Below, one piece after another: positions 1-12,356 of a stretch of 64,000 nt of DNA (positions are counted from its first letter, which is position 1; the number at the start of each line of letters is the position of its first letter). The notes under the pieces were generated by a model. The model made no database searches. It saw nothing but the letters and a program-made list of their open reading frames with translations, and was not told the origin of the DNA. A program made the position numbers and the translations under genes. Source of the stretch: Tubiluchus corallicola (taxonomy: Eukaryota; Priapulida; Priapulimorpha; Priapulimorphida; Tubiluchidae); NCBI GenBank assembly GCA_030141605.1, contig JAQGDQ010000085.1, positions 372,001-436,000 of the forward strand, read 5' to 3'.

Positions 1-1160
1 TAATTGTTTTAATGATTTTAGTGTGAAATTTATTTTAATGATGTAATGTAGTGTAGCTAACACTTCAAGCGTGTTCATAAATGGAATGCTCATTCAGTAT
101 TTATATTTACAAAATTGTATTTAAAATTAAAACCATGATTTTAAAAGCCCAATTTGATGAAGCCGGCTTCTAAAGTAATTTTGACTTCCATTTTACTTTA
201 GTTTTGTTACTAATGATTCTACCTACCCCTGTGTATTGTAAACGTGATCACAACGTCACGAGATGTCATGCTGGTTCATATTCTTACTAAAAGCTTCAGT
301 GCCTGTGACGCTCATGTCGCTTCTCCTAGACGTTTTAAAGAGTCCCTTTGTGCTGTAAATGACGACGGCGTCGAAGCATGAAGTCTGGTGGGGGATGCTG
401 GGCTTTTGTTGCTATGGAAAACATCAACTTTAATCGTGTGTATGCATGGTGAAATCAAGCGTTGATAACATGGAAGTATTTCCACAGTGCTCGAGTTTTT
501 AAAGTTCTAAAAACTGACATTTAAATATGGAGTAAGTTGGCTGCAGGTCCTATAATGAGCTTTACTGGGCCTGCCGATTGTTGAGTTTTCTCCTACTTTT
601 TACGTATCAGTAGAAATACGCAGTATATGAAGAAGGAAGAGATAAAAAAATCTCTGGTGATCGTAGTTCATCTTATATTGTCTGTGAATTTGTGAAAATT
701 GTAGTATTTAGTGTTTTGGATCATACACCAAATGCTGCCAGCATTTGCTATTGATCCTGTTAAAATCACAAGTCTTATACTTTAGTGTTCATTTCAGTTA
801 CAGTCAGAACTTTTTTCATTCTAAAATTAATTTTTTATTTCTAAGTCTCCATTGTATTGCATTTGGGATTTGACAAAAATAAGCGAAGTAATACAATAAT
901 AAGTTACAAATTTTATTATCCGAGTGTCAGATTACCAACCTGATAATTTTTTTTCCATCATCTGGCTCTTTTAAAAACAGTAATTTCTGCTTGTCGTATT
1001 CAAGTACAGTACACAATATTTTTGCGGTAATATAGTTGCTAAGTAAATATAAGAAATATAATTATAGAAAATATAATATGCTAACCGAATTTCAATTATT
1101 TTGTAACTGTTATGTACATGTAAATTCTAGGCATATCTAACCCAATACTTTTATTTTCAG
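1..1160. other. No gene seen
   Basis: AT-rich DNA. A less AT-rich patch at 350-420 contains a GTTGCTATGGAAAA motif. No open frame, RNA gene or repeat can be supported. Confidence 0.5.
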
Positions 1161-1226
1161 GAAAAGGGTATTAAAGTTCCCAGGAGGTTGTGCAAAGGTG
1201 GCAGTGTGTTTATTTCCGAAAAGGAG
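1161..1226 (+). other. Isolated exon-like segment A
   Basis: A 66-nt segment flanked by a good acceptor (TACTTTTATTTTCAG) and donor (GAG|GTGAGT). In phase 0 it reads 22 residues containing IKVPRRLCKGG and SVFISEKE. I do not recognise the protein. It could be an internal exon of a gene lying mainly to the left, a non-coding RNA exon, or chance. Confidence 0.3.
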
Positions 1227-4200
1227 GTGAGTTTGTAGAAAATAAGAAACTTAACAAAACAACGAAATTTTCACTTGATGTTTGGTTGGTAGAAATTGGT
1301 GAAAGGTTTATACTTATTATTGCAGTTTTACTCTCATTTGCTGTGCTGTTGAATTGACTGTGCAGCAAATTCTCGACTTTTTGTTGTTATGTTAGAAATT
1401 TCATTTACTAGGTTAGTTTAACTTTCCCTAGAATAGCTTTTGACAAATAACAGGAAATGAATCTGTATTGTGGATTATATATCAATTATTTACAAATCAC
1501 GTTTTTTTTCGTTTTTTCACCTGCCATAAACTCATCCAGTAACCAAACTGGTCAATCATTAACTGAGTGAATACTAGTCAAAATATTAATAGACTGCACA
1601 GTGCAGATTTACTTGAAGGAGCCGTTCACTGCTTGAGAAAGGGTGTAGTCATTTGGACGTTCTTGTCTTACACACCGGCTGGCTGTGAGAGATATTTCTG
1701 GAAAACTAAAACAAAATTCAAGCTGACTTTAAATACTGACACATTGGAGAGAAAAGCTTCCTGCATACGAGTGAATAGTACATTTGTCATCTATGTTACC
1801 ACAACCTCCTCTTACGTGTTTAAAAACGTCTGTCAAAATAAGAGGAAAGCACAAGTGTTAGCCATGCTACAAACTCAGTCGAAAAAATGTAATCTCTCTA
1901 GAATCTTTTGGTATAAAAATCGAGATAAAATACTATAGCTGGTCATATTATTACATACAAATGTAGCTTATTTTTTAATCAATAATGCACGAACAATATA
2001 AAAGGAAACAATAGTTTTCAAGAAACATAAAAGAAACAGTAAAACAAATAAAAAAGTACAAGACACTTGAAAGAAATAGCTTGCAAACATTTTGAAATTT
2101 CTTCAAAAGCTGTCAAAAGTTTAAAAATCAGTCATATTCAGCAGTTTTCGGTCACATTGTTGTCAATGATCATAATTCATGTCTAGATTCGTTTTACATC
2201 ATTACTAGGACCAGGCGAACTGCTAATTAACGAAAGCTTAGCCATTTTTAAAAAACGATAAAGTTTTTAAACGGGCAGCACATTTTCATTTCATTAATTC
2301 TTTTGAAATATTTCGTAACTGAAACTGCTTCTGTATAATAATTTCACCTTGTTGAATTGTTTTAAAGAGTCCATATTTTTATATTGAAACAAAACTTTCT
2401 TAAGGCTACAAGCAATACTAGTGTAACATTTTGTGCAATATTGTGGTGCCATCTGTTACACGAAAGATGAGGCAGTATAAACTGATGCCTCTTTAAGTGC
2501 GTTAAGTAATTCATAACAAAGAAAAGAAAACCCGTAAAGAATCTAAAAGTACATAAAAGTCAGTTTTTGAATTAGGGTTATAGTTGTTTGCTGTGTGTGC
2601 AGTGACCTCTGTCCATGCTTGTTAAAATTCAGCCCAGTTGTTTTTTGTTGAAACTTGAAGGGTTTTTTCTGTTGAGGAAAATGAAGGTTGGGCTAATGTT
2701 GCAATAGAAAACTAGAACTTGAGATTGTTTTTACAAAGATTTGCATCCACTGAAAACCACTGTGCAAATAAACTTGTGCAAAGTTGTGTTACGGTCCTGA
2801 TGCTATGCTTGAAATATAGTTAAAGGAAAACCGGGCCCAATCTTAAACTGTAGGCCAAAACAATCAAATATATTCTGTAAAATATTGAAAGGAAGCATAT
2901 TTATTTCTTTCAAAGATGACTTAGGTGAAAGAATTATTACAACGCAAACGCAATTTCGCGCCACTAATTCTTCGTTGTTACATGCTTTTCATCATTCATT
3001 AGTTGGATGCGCTAGCGCCTGTGTTTCGGAAACACGTTGCACAAAATACAGGTGCTGTATTTCTCAGTTCAGGGGTGTTTGGTTGTGACGTAGTACACAC
3101 GTTCGACAGCTCATGCGTGACCACAGCGTTAAATTTAAAATTTGCATTTTTATCTTAAAATTTTCCGAGTTTTAGTACAACACACTGAATCTCTTACAGT
3201 ATCGCTGTACTTCAATTTTCGTTTTCGCAAACACGTGTAACACTCTCGCAGAATGTTTGTGCTGTTTAAAAATTATGTTCATTTGTGATATCATCAATAG
3301 TTGCGCTCGCCAGCCCTTAACTAAGATGTTAATCTACTATATCATTATCAGAAACGCGTTTGCAGTATAACTGTACACTTTTTATTGTACTTGATATGAA
3401 AAATAATCCTGTCTTCCTTTAGTGCTTTAAATCCAAATCAACTATTATAACGAGCGCATTAACAGCATTAAAATGTATTATGATTATCATTGTGATCATT
3501 AATACATAACAAAAGATAATATAATGCAATGCAATATAATATATATACTGATATAATATAATATATGAAGTGTACTGTTGTGTAGTAGCTATGCCTGCTT
3601 TAGAGTTCCCCATAGCTAACTACCTATCACAAATTAGAATACGTGTTTTTCAGTAGGTAATCCGGATTCTATACAGCCATCTTTTTCCTCCAGGGATGAT
3701 AATTTTGAAAACTGTTGCAAATGTTTTTATGTACTTGCTGAAGGTCATTAGTCTGCACGCAGCAGCAGTAGTTCTTTTAACACCCAGAAATGCATTCAGA
3801 AGAAATTTTAGGAAATTCAGAGGGAGATTCAGAAGACGAAACGCATAAAGTCGTTTAAAGAAAGGAAAACTTGTTCTTTTCTCGAGGTTTTTTCAATTTT
3901 TCCTGCTTTTGTATACGCTTTTTAGCTGTCGTGGTAAAAATTCGGTTCGTTTGAGACGTCTTACAACATGTAGACATCTAAGTTTTGGCTGTGTGCACGC
4001 TAATATAGATCATGACTGATTAATTCAAATTTGGAGTTGAATTTTCAAAGCGAATATAAAATATCTCCGAAAATCACAGGGGACTGTATAGGTTTTTGTC
4101 TGAGTTATTCAGGCTTTTACTTCTGCTGCAAAATAATTGAATTCTCTTGCTTGCACGGTTTGTTCTAAACTCAATCAATAAGAGTTTAGCTTTCCGTAGG

Positions 4201-4492
4201 AAGGTAGGTTGTTGCAAGAAGCAGTAAGTGGAAATCATTTTCAGATCTTTTTGTAAAGCTCATTGTGAACTGTGCTGTGACACGTTATTAGGCATTGTGC
4301 ATTGTGCGATGGCTATTAGGAAAATTCGTAAGAAATATTAGTGTGGACAATCACAGATAGCGTGAGACCGGCATTAGCTTTTATTACATATATTCCATAA
4401 TACTATTATCTGACGACATGTAATTACGGCAAAAAGGTGTTGCTGCATCGAAGATGCTGATGCTAGTTTAACTGTGGTTGCATATGTTACTA

Positions 4493-4494
<2 letters not shown>
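1227..4494. other. No gene seen
   Basis: AT-rich intergenic or intronic DNA. An open frame at 1567-1938 lacks protein-like character. A short imperfect TATAATGCA tract lies at 3515-3566. Confidence 0.5.

Positions 4495-4535
<41 letters not shown>
4495..4535. repeat. (TA)n microsatellite
   Basis: Perfect TA dinucleotide run of about 41 bp. Confidence 0.95.
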
Positions 4536-4537
<2 letters not shown>

Positions 4538-5134
4538 ATCAACGAACCACTCCTGTTTTAAATTCGCTTCAAAAAATAAAATTTCTTAAAAACTTCAGTT
4601 TAAGATAATGACAGTTGTTTTTAAATATATCGTCCTGTATATTACTTAGTTGTGGTGCGTTTTATCTGTAGTCAAAACTGTAAAATTCGTGCTCATGGTT
4701 TAATATATGTCTTTGGATTTGGACCTGTAAAGTTTTAACCAATAAGCAAATAGATCAAATGATCAGTAAGCAATTAAAATAAATTAAATTTAACAACTAA
4801 TCAGAATAGAAGCATCATATGTAAAAAGGAGCCTAACAATTAGTGCAAACTGTACTACAAACTATATTTGTACTACAGACTAATGAAACTATACATACTA
4901 TGCAAGCTTTGATAACGTTTGGTAAAACATCTGTTTTTTCACTATGATTGTGTTAAAATATGTGCTAATTTGGTTCGCAATAAATAGTAAAATATTGGTA
5001 CATCTTAAAGAATATTTTTATTGACAAACAAAAGCTTATTTAAAAGCTTATTTCTATTCTAGCTTATTTAAAAAAAATGTAATAAGTTTACTTCAATATC
5101 ACAAAATATATCATGAGTAAAAAATATTCAAGAC

Positions 5135-5211
5135 CAGTGAGGGGTGGCTCCGTCTGGGAGGGCCTCATAACCTCATTAGCCAAGGGCCCAAAAAGATCAT
5201 AATCCGGCTCT
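5135..5211. mobile_element. Possible short hAT-like relic
   Basis: CAGTGAGGGGTGGCTCCG at one end and, reversed at the other, CAGAGCCGGATTATGATC with TTTTTGGGCCC look like hAT-type termini brought together by internal deletion. Only 77 bp; family unproven. Confidence 0.25.
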
Positions 5212-6278
5212 GTGTAAGGCAATATATTATATTTAACACAGTAACAGGTTCTTGCACATGAGACTATAAAATATTAATATCTAAATGACAGAACTATGCA
5301 TAAATTTGTTCAAAGTTCACATAAATTGCAATTATTACTTTATAATCCTTTGTACACTTCGAAGATTGACAGTGTTACTTTTCGAAGGCTGACCTTGTAT
5401 CAATCATTTTGTAAGTGCATCATCTGTTTTAGAATTGATTACAAGCCGGTGTTAAGACATATTTTCTCTTCCACTTTAAAGAGCCTTGGCTTTTTTTGCA
5501 GATTTTTTATTCCTAAAGAAAACTTCAAACATTAATATTCTCCACAAATGTAAGACGGTCATTTTCTGCCTTATTAAGAAAACGGAAAAACAAATTGCTG
5601 TATTATCGATAAGCAGTGACCCGGGCTGCACATACAATACGCACATACTCCAGCGTTCGTTCACCCGTCAGTTTCTACATCTGTAATTCGTTTGTCAAGC
5701 ATGCAGTAAGATCTGTTGTAGCTATGCAGTCTTTGTAATCTCACAAGACGTAAACTTTCAACACCATCACAAGTGAAGCTGTCGTAGAATGCCAGGCATT
5801 CATTCGTCTTGTACGTTGTTGTCTCATCATCTGCATGTCTGCCACACCAGTATTGTCATCCTTAGCACTTTGCATTTAAAGTCAACCCCATTTGGAGTAT
5901 TGGGACATTGTGTGCTTGTTATAAAAGCATTTTAAACGGTGTACCCCAAGATGAAGCAAAAGGAATTATAAAATAGATAACGACGATAATTATAAATAGA
6001 TTTTTTTGCGTCTATTAGTGTATGGCATTCGTGGTGCGACTTTTGCATAAGTTGTGTAATTATTATTTTTGTGTTTCTCAATGATGACTACTGACTAGAG
6101 AGAGAAACTGAGCTCTAACAGTAAGCAGATACTTGACAGCTTTTTCAGGATGACTATCCGTGTGCTGATTTATGAACTGTTGTGAAGTCTTGTTAACTGT
6201 ATTTTTGATGAGCCCATGAGTCATGACATGAGAGTAATAATCTTAGAAGATTTACAGTTTCTGCTATCTGTTATATAA

Positions 6279-6337
6279 CATATGACATGTTATGTTATGT
6301 CATGTTATGTGATGACGTATGATATGTTATTTAGGAC
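6279..6337. repeat. Degenerate (TTATG)n pentamer tract
   Basis: Imperfect repeats of GTTATGTTATGTCATGTTAT type. It belongs to the same TTNTR pentamer class as the larger arrays elsewhere in the window. Confidence 0.6.
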
Positions 6338-6894
6338 ATATGTAACAGTTTGTCTGTCTGAATAAAAATTGACTAAGTTCATATTATCGCTTGCTAAAAA
6401 TTGGACATGTAGGAAAACTGGAAAAATATCATTTCCTCTTTTTATTGTAACTAATTGTCAGCGTTTTTCCTGGCTAGGTTTGTTTTAAAGTATACATTAA
6501 TTGCTTTGTTTAATCTTTCAAGAATCATTAAATGCTAAGGTAGAGCGAAGTAGACTAAAGTAAAGAAAACTGTATGGAAAATGAAATAGTTATATGACAG
6601 TAATATTATAAGATCAATCACTTTAAATGCGTACGTGCCGTATAAATGTTTTTCCATTTCACTAACAGGCACCGGAGGAACTGGATGAATGGAGCTTCGT
6701 ATGCCAGCAAAACTCGCCGAGTTCATCAAATTCCCAATTTATTACAAAACTATGGTTACTAGAATAACGGCTTGCACTTGTACAAATATTATGAAAACGT
6801 TTTTGTACCCGTATTGATTTAGTTGACGTAATATAATCGCCAGTTCTTTAAATTAGTTCCCAGGGTAAAATTTCGTAAATCCTCACCTCGTGCT

Positions 6895-7200
6895 CACCCG
6901 CCTGTGATTTATGAGATTTCAGTTTATTTTGAATAATTTATCAAGAAACAAACCCTCCCGCTAATTAATTGACCTCGTGGCCTTTACTGAGCGCTCCATC
7001 ATTAGCACCTCATTTTATTGATAAATTAAAAAGTAATTATACGATAAATAATTGATGATTCTGATGGTTAACTGCTTGTTTAATTATAACCATTATCCTG
7101 ATTATCGCAATTCATTATTTATCGTTCTATGCAACCGTGGCCCCTGATTTAATGAATGCAGTATTTATAACAGGTTTCGAGTGTTATTAAACAATTTAAG
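6895..7200. promoter_or_regulatory. Homeodomain-site-rich stretch, candidate enhancer
   Basis: About 300 bp unusually dense in homeobox-type words: TGTGATTTATGAG (Hox/PBX-like), CTAATTAATTGA, CATCATTAGCACC, TTTATTGATAAATTA, AAGTAATTATA, AATAATTGATGATT, TTTAATTATAACC, CATTATTTATCG. Sequence between them is not simple repeat. The look is that of a conserved non-coding element, but AT-rich DNA inflates such matches and conservation cannot be tested here. Confidence 0.3.
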
Positions 7201-7326
7201 TTAAGCGTAACATTTTGATCATCATATGCGCTAATAATGTTATTCATAGTTCTCAATTTATTTATTTAAGAAAACTACCGTTTTTATAAATTAGAATCCG
7301 CCATGTTGTATGGCCCGTGTTTCTGA

Positions 7327-7484
7327 GGTAATAAAGTCATAGGGAAAATGTCACAATTTTAGCTAGGAAAAGGTCACAACTTATTTTGGCGGAGTTAGAG
7401 TTAGGGCGGGCTAATTTCTTTTAGTCCTGTGTTGTTTTTCTGTGCTTTTTTACTTGTGACTTTTTTACCTGTAACTTTATTACC
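7327..7484. mobile_element. MITE copy 1 (GGTAATAAAGTCA ends)
   Basis: Terminal inverted repeats GGTAATAAAGTCATAGGG and, reversed, GGTAATAAAGTTACAGGT bound 158 bp. The interior CACAATTTTAGCTAGGAAAA is shared with the copy at 12203-12356 in the opposite orientation. No coding sequence. Confidence 0.75.
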
Positions 7485-8004
7485 TGGATTCGTTCTGAAA
7501 ATGACCTCTTTTTAGATTTGTGTTTTTGCACTTAATTAAGTTTTCTAAATTTGTATAGGTCTTCGGTAGATTTTGAAGAACTAATTAGTATTTAAAGTTA
7601 TTGAAAGCAAAAGAACAAAAGAGAGATTAGAGTAGAAATTGGCAATTCTGACGTAATCTGAATATCAACAAAGTGGTGCAAAAATTAAATCTCAGTGTCA
7701 TTGGGGATTGTGGCGAAGCTTTTCTCTGAAAGGGATGAATTTTATTGTAATTCAAGCAGCCTGTGATTTTATAAATTTAAGCCTCGTTGTTGAAATATTC
7801 GCAGAATTCAACAGAAAAATTCTCATGCATCGTAATCGGATTTGTGACTCGAGGGCTTTCATGTGGCAGAAAGAAGGGGTTAAAATTAGGAAGGATTTTA
7901 GTTAATTACTCTCGATTTGAAAGTGTTGCAATTTTAAGTAAGAGTTGCGTGAAAGATATGTGTATATATCTATTATGATTTTTATTATCTACTGAAATAA
8001 ATGC

Positions 8005-9808
8005 TTTAAAGGACAAGAAAAGGGGCACCTGAAGTAGGTTTCAGAAAAATCGCCTTAAAAAATTATATTACTTTACAGCAATTTTATGCACATATCGTTT
8101 TCGCGTTGAAAGCAATTTTGGTTTGTTTGCATTTTAAATTTCCCGCAGTACTGTTCCGACGGCGCCATTACATGACGTCACTAAAACATGTAAATCAGGA
8201 GGAGAAAATGCAATGTTAAATTATGACCCAAAAAACTTTCCATGCAATCTATATTACTTAGCATTTCATTTACCTGCTGGAAAGACTTACGTAACTGGAC
8301 TAATAATTTAAAATGTTTGTGCCAATTGGTAAAATCGCTGACTCACCCTCCAGGGTGCACCACTCACTAGCCAAAAACGTATTTTTAATCTTATTGACAA
8401 GATATATTGTAATGTAAAATTTTACTTAATTAGCAACATGTATGCTACGAATGCTCTGATTATTTTTTCAAACTTTACTCAATGTTATCAAAACTTGTTT
8501 CAAACGACCTACGATTAAAATGGCTGCACCTAACGGTCATCGCGGGAGTTTAAATTTACACGTTTTATACAGCGTTACGGCCGATGCAAGCCATGCATAC
8601 GAAAAGGTAGTATGTAAGACTTGTAAGTGTTATAAAATTTCGAGACGATTTTTTTAAGCTTAATGTAAGTGGAAAGTTTTCTTGTGCTTTAATTAAAGAC
8701 GATAATTTGAAAACAAGAATTGATGACGTCATGCATCAGCGTGGGGGTCTAATTGCACCTGGGTTTCTTCGCGTGAGGATAGCATTATGTTAGCATGTTT
8801 ACACGCGTCGAAATTGAAACGTCGAACAAATCTTTGCATCTTTCGGATGCCTAGAATTACTTGTTTGGAATGTGGAAAAAACGACAGTTGAGCTGGTTTG
8901 AACAGTATAAATAGCCAGTATTATAACACTTTCCTCAGCTATGATCTTTTGCTTTTCTACATAAAATTCAGACGTTTGTGTACGTCTAGATCGGCAACCT
9001 TAATTCACCCAGTCGAAAAGTTGTCTGTTTTTTTTAATTTACCTACTTACAGTGCATCACAGAGAACAGATCCAGACATTTACTAGAATTTAATAGTAAT
9101 AAGATAAAGAAGAAGACGGAGAAATTAAATTAAAAAAATTATACTCAATAAAGCACAAGAAAGCCCTCTATTTACATAAAGCTTAAAAAATTCGTCTCGA
9201 AATTTTATACCACTTACGTACTACCTTTTTGCATACAGGTCTTGCATCGGTCGTAAAACTGTATAAAACGTGTAAACTCCCGCGATGACCAGTAGGCGCA
9301 GCCATTTTGATGGCAGGTCGTTTGAAATAAGTTTAGACAACACTGAGTAAAGTTTGAAAAAATAATCAGAGCATTCGTAGCACACATGTTGCTAACTAAG
9401 TAATATTTTAAATTACTATGTCTTGTCAATGAGATTAAAAATACGTTTTCGGCTACTGAGTCAGCGACATTTTACCAATTGGCACAAACATTTTAAATTA
9501 TTATTTCTAGTTACACAAGTCTTTCCAGCAGCTAAGCGAGATGTTAAGTAATGCACAGATTTGCACGGAAAGTTTTTTGGTACATAATTTAGCATTGCCT
9601 TTTCTTCCCCTGATTTACGTTTGCGTAGTGACGTCATGTATTTACGCCTCCGGAACAGTATTGCGAGAGATAAAAAATGAAAACAAACAAAAATTCCTTT
9701 CAACGCGAGTACGATATATGCGCAAAATTGATGTAAAGTAGTGTAATTTTTAAGGCGATTTTTCTGAAGCTTCAGGTACATTGGGTACCCCTTTTCTTGT
9801 CCTTTAAA
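8005..9808. mobile_element. 1.8-kb foldback element with about 700-bp arms
   Basis: Bases 8005 to about 8720 recur, inverted, at about 9100-9808. Both outer ends read TTTAAAGGACAAGAAAAGG inward, and matching words run through the arms (TTTCAGAAAAATCGCCTTAA, TTTAAAATGTTTGTGCCAAT, ACGTTTTATAC, AAGCTT). Arms are diverged by substitutions and small indels; the central spacer is about 380 bp. Each arm holds a full cAMP-response palindrome TGACGTCA (8173-8180, 9629-9636), and a third sits at 8724-8731. Minus-strand open frames in the right arm (9461-9781 and 9214-9429) are unrecognised and are broken in the left arm. It may be a foldback transposon or an inverted duplication. Confidence 0.85.
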
Positions 9809-10244
9809 CGAGCAAGTCTCGATTTGTGTAATTTTAATGTGAGAACACTTCGTTGATTGTACTTTAATTTTCTGCTCTCCAATTAATCTGATCAGAAAGT
9901 AAAATGACGTGCTGAATTGTTACAATTACTACTGCACGTTGTAATATCTACTGTGCCATTTAATTCCTTTATATTCGCAGCAGTCATTATCATATCGGAT
10001 TACAGAGAGTTGTATCTTACCATTTTAATTCGGTTGCAGTGCAGGCAATCGTAATTTATTGCCTAGTGTTTTTGTGCTGAAGTTATAACACATCCTGTGT
10101 TTGTTTATTGTGACCAAGGCTGGTACTAGTTTACGAAGTGCATTTTTTCACAGTGAAATAATTGATATTAACATTTGATAGAGTTATGGTTTAGTTAAGT
10201 AAGCTAACAAGTTGTTTTCAGAAGTGGTGTGCTCATTTTATCTT

Positions 10245-10395
10245 CATATTATCATCATCATCTTCGTTATTGTCCTTGTCGTCATTGCCACCGCCGCCAC
10301 TGTCGTCGTCATCATCATCATCATCGTCATCCTCATCATCATCATAATGATTATTATTATTGTCAGTACTATTATCATAACAATTGTCGTCTTTT
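10245..10395. repeat. ATC/GTC-type triplet repeat tract
   Basis: Imperfect TCATCATCATCGTCATCC-type triplets grading into ATTATTATT. A 203-residue open frame from 10212 to 10823 begins in it with a poly-Ile/Val artefact and continues through unrecognised sequence without splice signals. Confidence 0.85.
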
Positions 10396-11009
10396 CTCAT
10401 TCTGCTTTCTTGATTTCCCAGAGGCTAGTATGTTCTTTTTCCAAATTATTGCTGAAAGTAACCAGTCATACTGTATGCATTCTGCGTTCTGTCTTCAGCC
10501 AGCCTTTTCGCCTAATTTTGTTATCTTATATACAGTCATTCGATAGGAAACTACTTAAACCAGGACGGCTATTAATGAATAATGGACTAGTCTCTCTGAC
10601 AAAAAAGCGTTTCGCCAGTAACGGTTTTTCTGCGCTTAATGATTTTGTTAACATAACTGGCGACAGGTGGCGATACCGCACAAGCAGTCGCTCTCTACTG
10701 GTTCTGCATCTTCGAGCAATATTTGCTAGGTCAAGTTTGCGTGTTGCTGTAGCAATCAATGCAGCGTTTACGATTTCACCTCCCACAAAACATTTATTGC
10801 TCCACTCACTCTCCGATTTCTAGGTTGCGGGAAAAAGTGAATCAGTCCATTACGTTAATTTTAGAGTCTCTATTAGGTTTTAAACCATTTAGTGTCCGTC
10901 CCTACTACATAATTGCCTTCAAGCCAGAAACTGACTAATCGAGGTTTAATGTATTAATGGGGGGGTGCCCATCAGAGAACCTGTAACAGATATCAGCTGT
11001 GATAGTGAA

Positions 11010-11413
11010 GGAAGCACGCAAAAAGACGAGAATAAAAGTACAACAACGACAACTAAACTACAAAGACAAAGGCAACATAGACAAAAGTAAAAACAGACGC
11101 TAAAAAGACAACTGCAACAAAGTGAAAAAGACGATGGTTTTCAGCTTTGGTTTCACATTTGGTTTGGTAAAGAAAACAAAGGCATAAGTAATAAAAATAA
11201 AAGTAAGAAAGCAAAAAGTCAAATGTAAAAAACCAAAAACCTAGCGACAGATTTTAAATAGCAAAACTATACACGCTTTTTCACCTCATGAATGTGAACA
11301 GCATAGCCTTTCTCACTTTGTTGTAATTGTCTTTTTAGCATCTGTTTTTACCTTTGTCTTTATCCTCTTGTTGTCGTTGTTGCCTTTTTATTCTTGTCTT
11401 TTTGCGTGCTTCC
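11010..11413. mobile_element. Foldback element with about 120-bp arms
   Basis: GGAAGCACGCAAAAAGAC at 11010 reappears inverted at 11413. The arms, 11010 to about 11133 and about 11304-11413, share ACAACGACAAC, GTAAAAACAGA and GCTAAAAAGACAA. The loop is about 170 bp. One strand of each arm is purine-rich. No coding sequence. Confidence 0.8.
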
Positions 11414-12202
11414 GTTTTGTTCATAGTTGATGCCTGTCAATTTGTTCAGTTCTGCTGTAGTACAGTACTGAAGTTAAAGTATACGCCATCAAATCGAATC
11501 TTTATGCTTCGATCATCTGGCCTTGGCTTCGAGGTACCATTTTAATCAGATTTCTTGCGGGCAAATAGATTAGTGTGTAAATGTCACGGTCTTTCCATCA
11601 CCGAACTGAAATCAACCCTGTGAGTTAACCCTCACAAATACGTTGAGGATTTTTCAAGACTTTACTCAGTCTCAAATTTAAACGGCTATGTTACATAAAT
11701 AGTCGTGGCTGTAACGCAAAGAAGATCCGTCTTAGCTAAAAGAAGGCTTCGAGAAGTTGTGACAAGGACGATCCGGTGTGCTCGGACGTAACTTCCGGTC
11801 TTAAAGAGTAGAGTGTTTTCCTGGGAAAATGTGTTTTTTTTCAGTTCCTGTTTACGCACCGTTTTAAGAAGCTGTCCAGTCTTGTTGGCCAACAGCTGCT
11901 GTTACTGCTGCTGGTATGCTTAGCCTTTTTAAAGTGATTTTGGTAAATAAATTGCTACTAGGCTGTGGCATTGGGTACATAGAGCCGCGTGTTATGTAAA
12001 TCTCTGTTTTACAACCTCAAGTCAGAACTGAAGAGTTTCTTCATATCTCATATTTTGTTTTCCAGTTAGCTGCAAGTACATTTTTTTCTTTGAAAAACTC
12101 TAATGAAACTCTTTACTCCGTGAAATATCACTGTATTCCTGATACACAGTGTTATTCCCAAGTCAGAAATTTACTGAATGGAAATGTCTTGTGTGGATTC
12201 CA

Positions 12203-12356
12203 GGTAATGGGGTCACAGAAAAAAAGAATCAACTCTAACCCTAACCTATATCGTATCCATAACCGTAACCTTAAACTTAGCCAAAATTAATTGTGACATT
12301 TTTCCTAGCTAAAATTGTAACTTTTTCCGTGAATTTTTTCGTGTGACTTTATTACC
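12203..12356. mobile_element. MITE copy 2 (inverted relative to copy 1)
   Basis: Ends GGTAATGGGGTCACAGAA and, reversed, GGTAATAAAGTCACACGA bound 154 bp. The interior contains TTTTTCCTAGCTAAAATTGT, the reverse complement of copy 1. A short CTAACCCTAACC stretch inside is part of the element, not telomere. Confidence 0.75.

Noticed and set aside
10212-10823. 203-residue open frame
   Set aside because: First half is a triplet-repeat poly-Ile/Val stretch; second half is unrecognised and lacks splice sites or domain signals.
12228-12275. Telomere-like CTAACCCTAACC stretch
   Set aside because: Only two to three degenerate units, inside a MITE that has a matching GTTAGGG-like stretch in its other copy.
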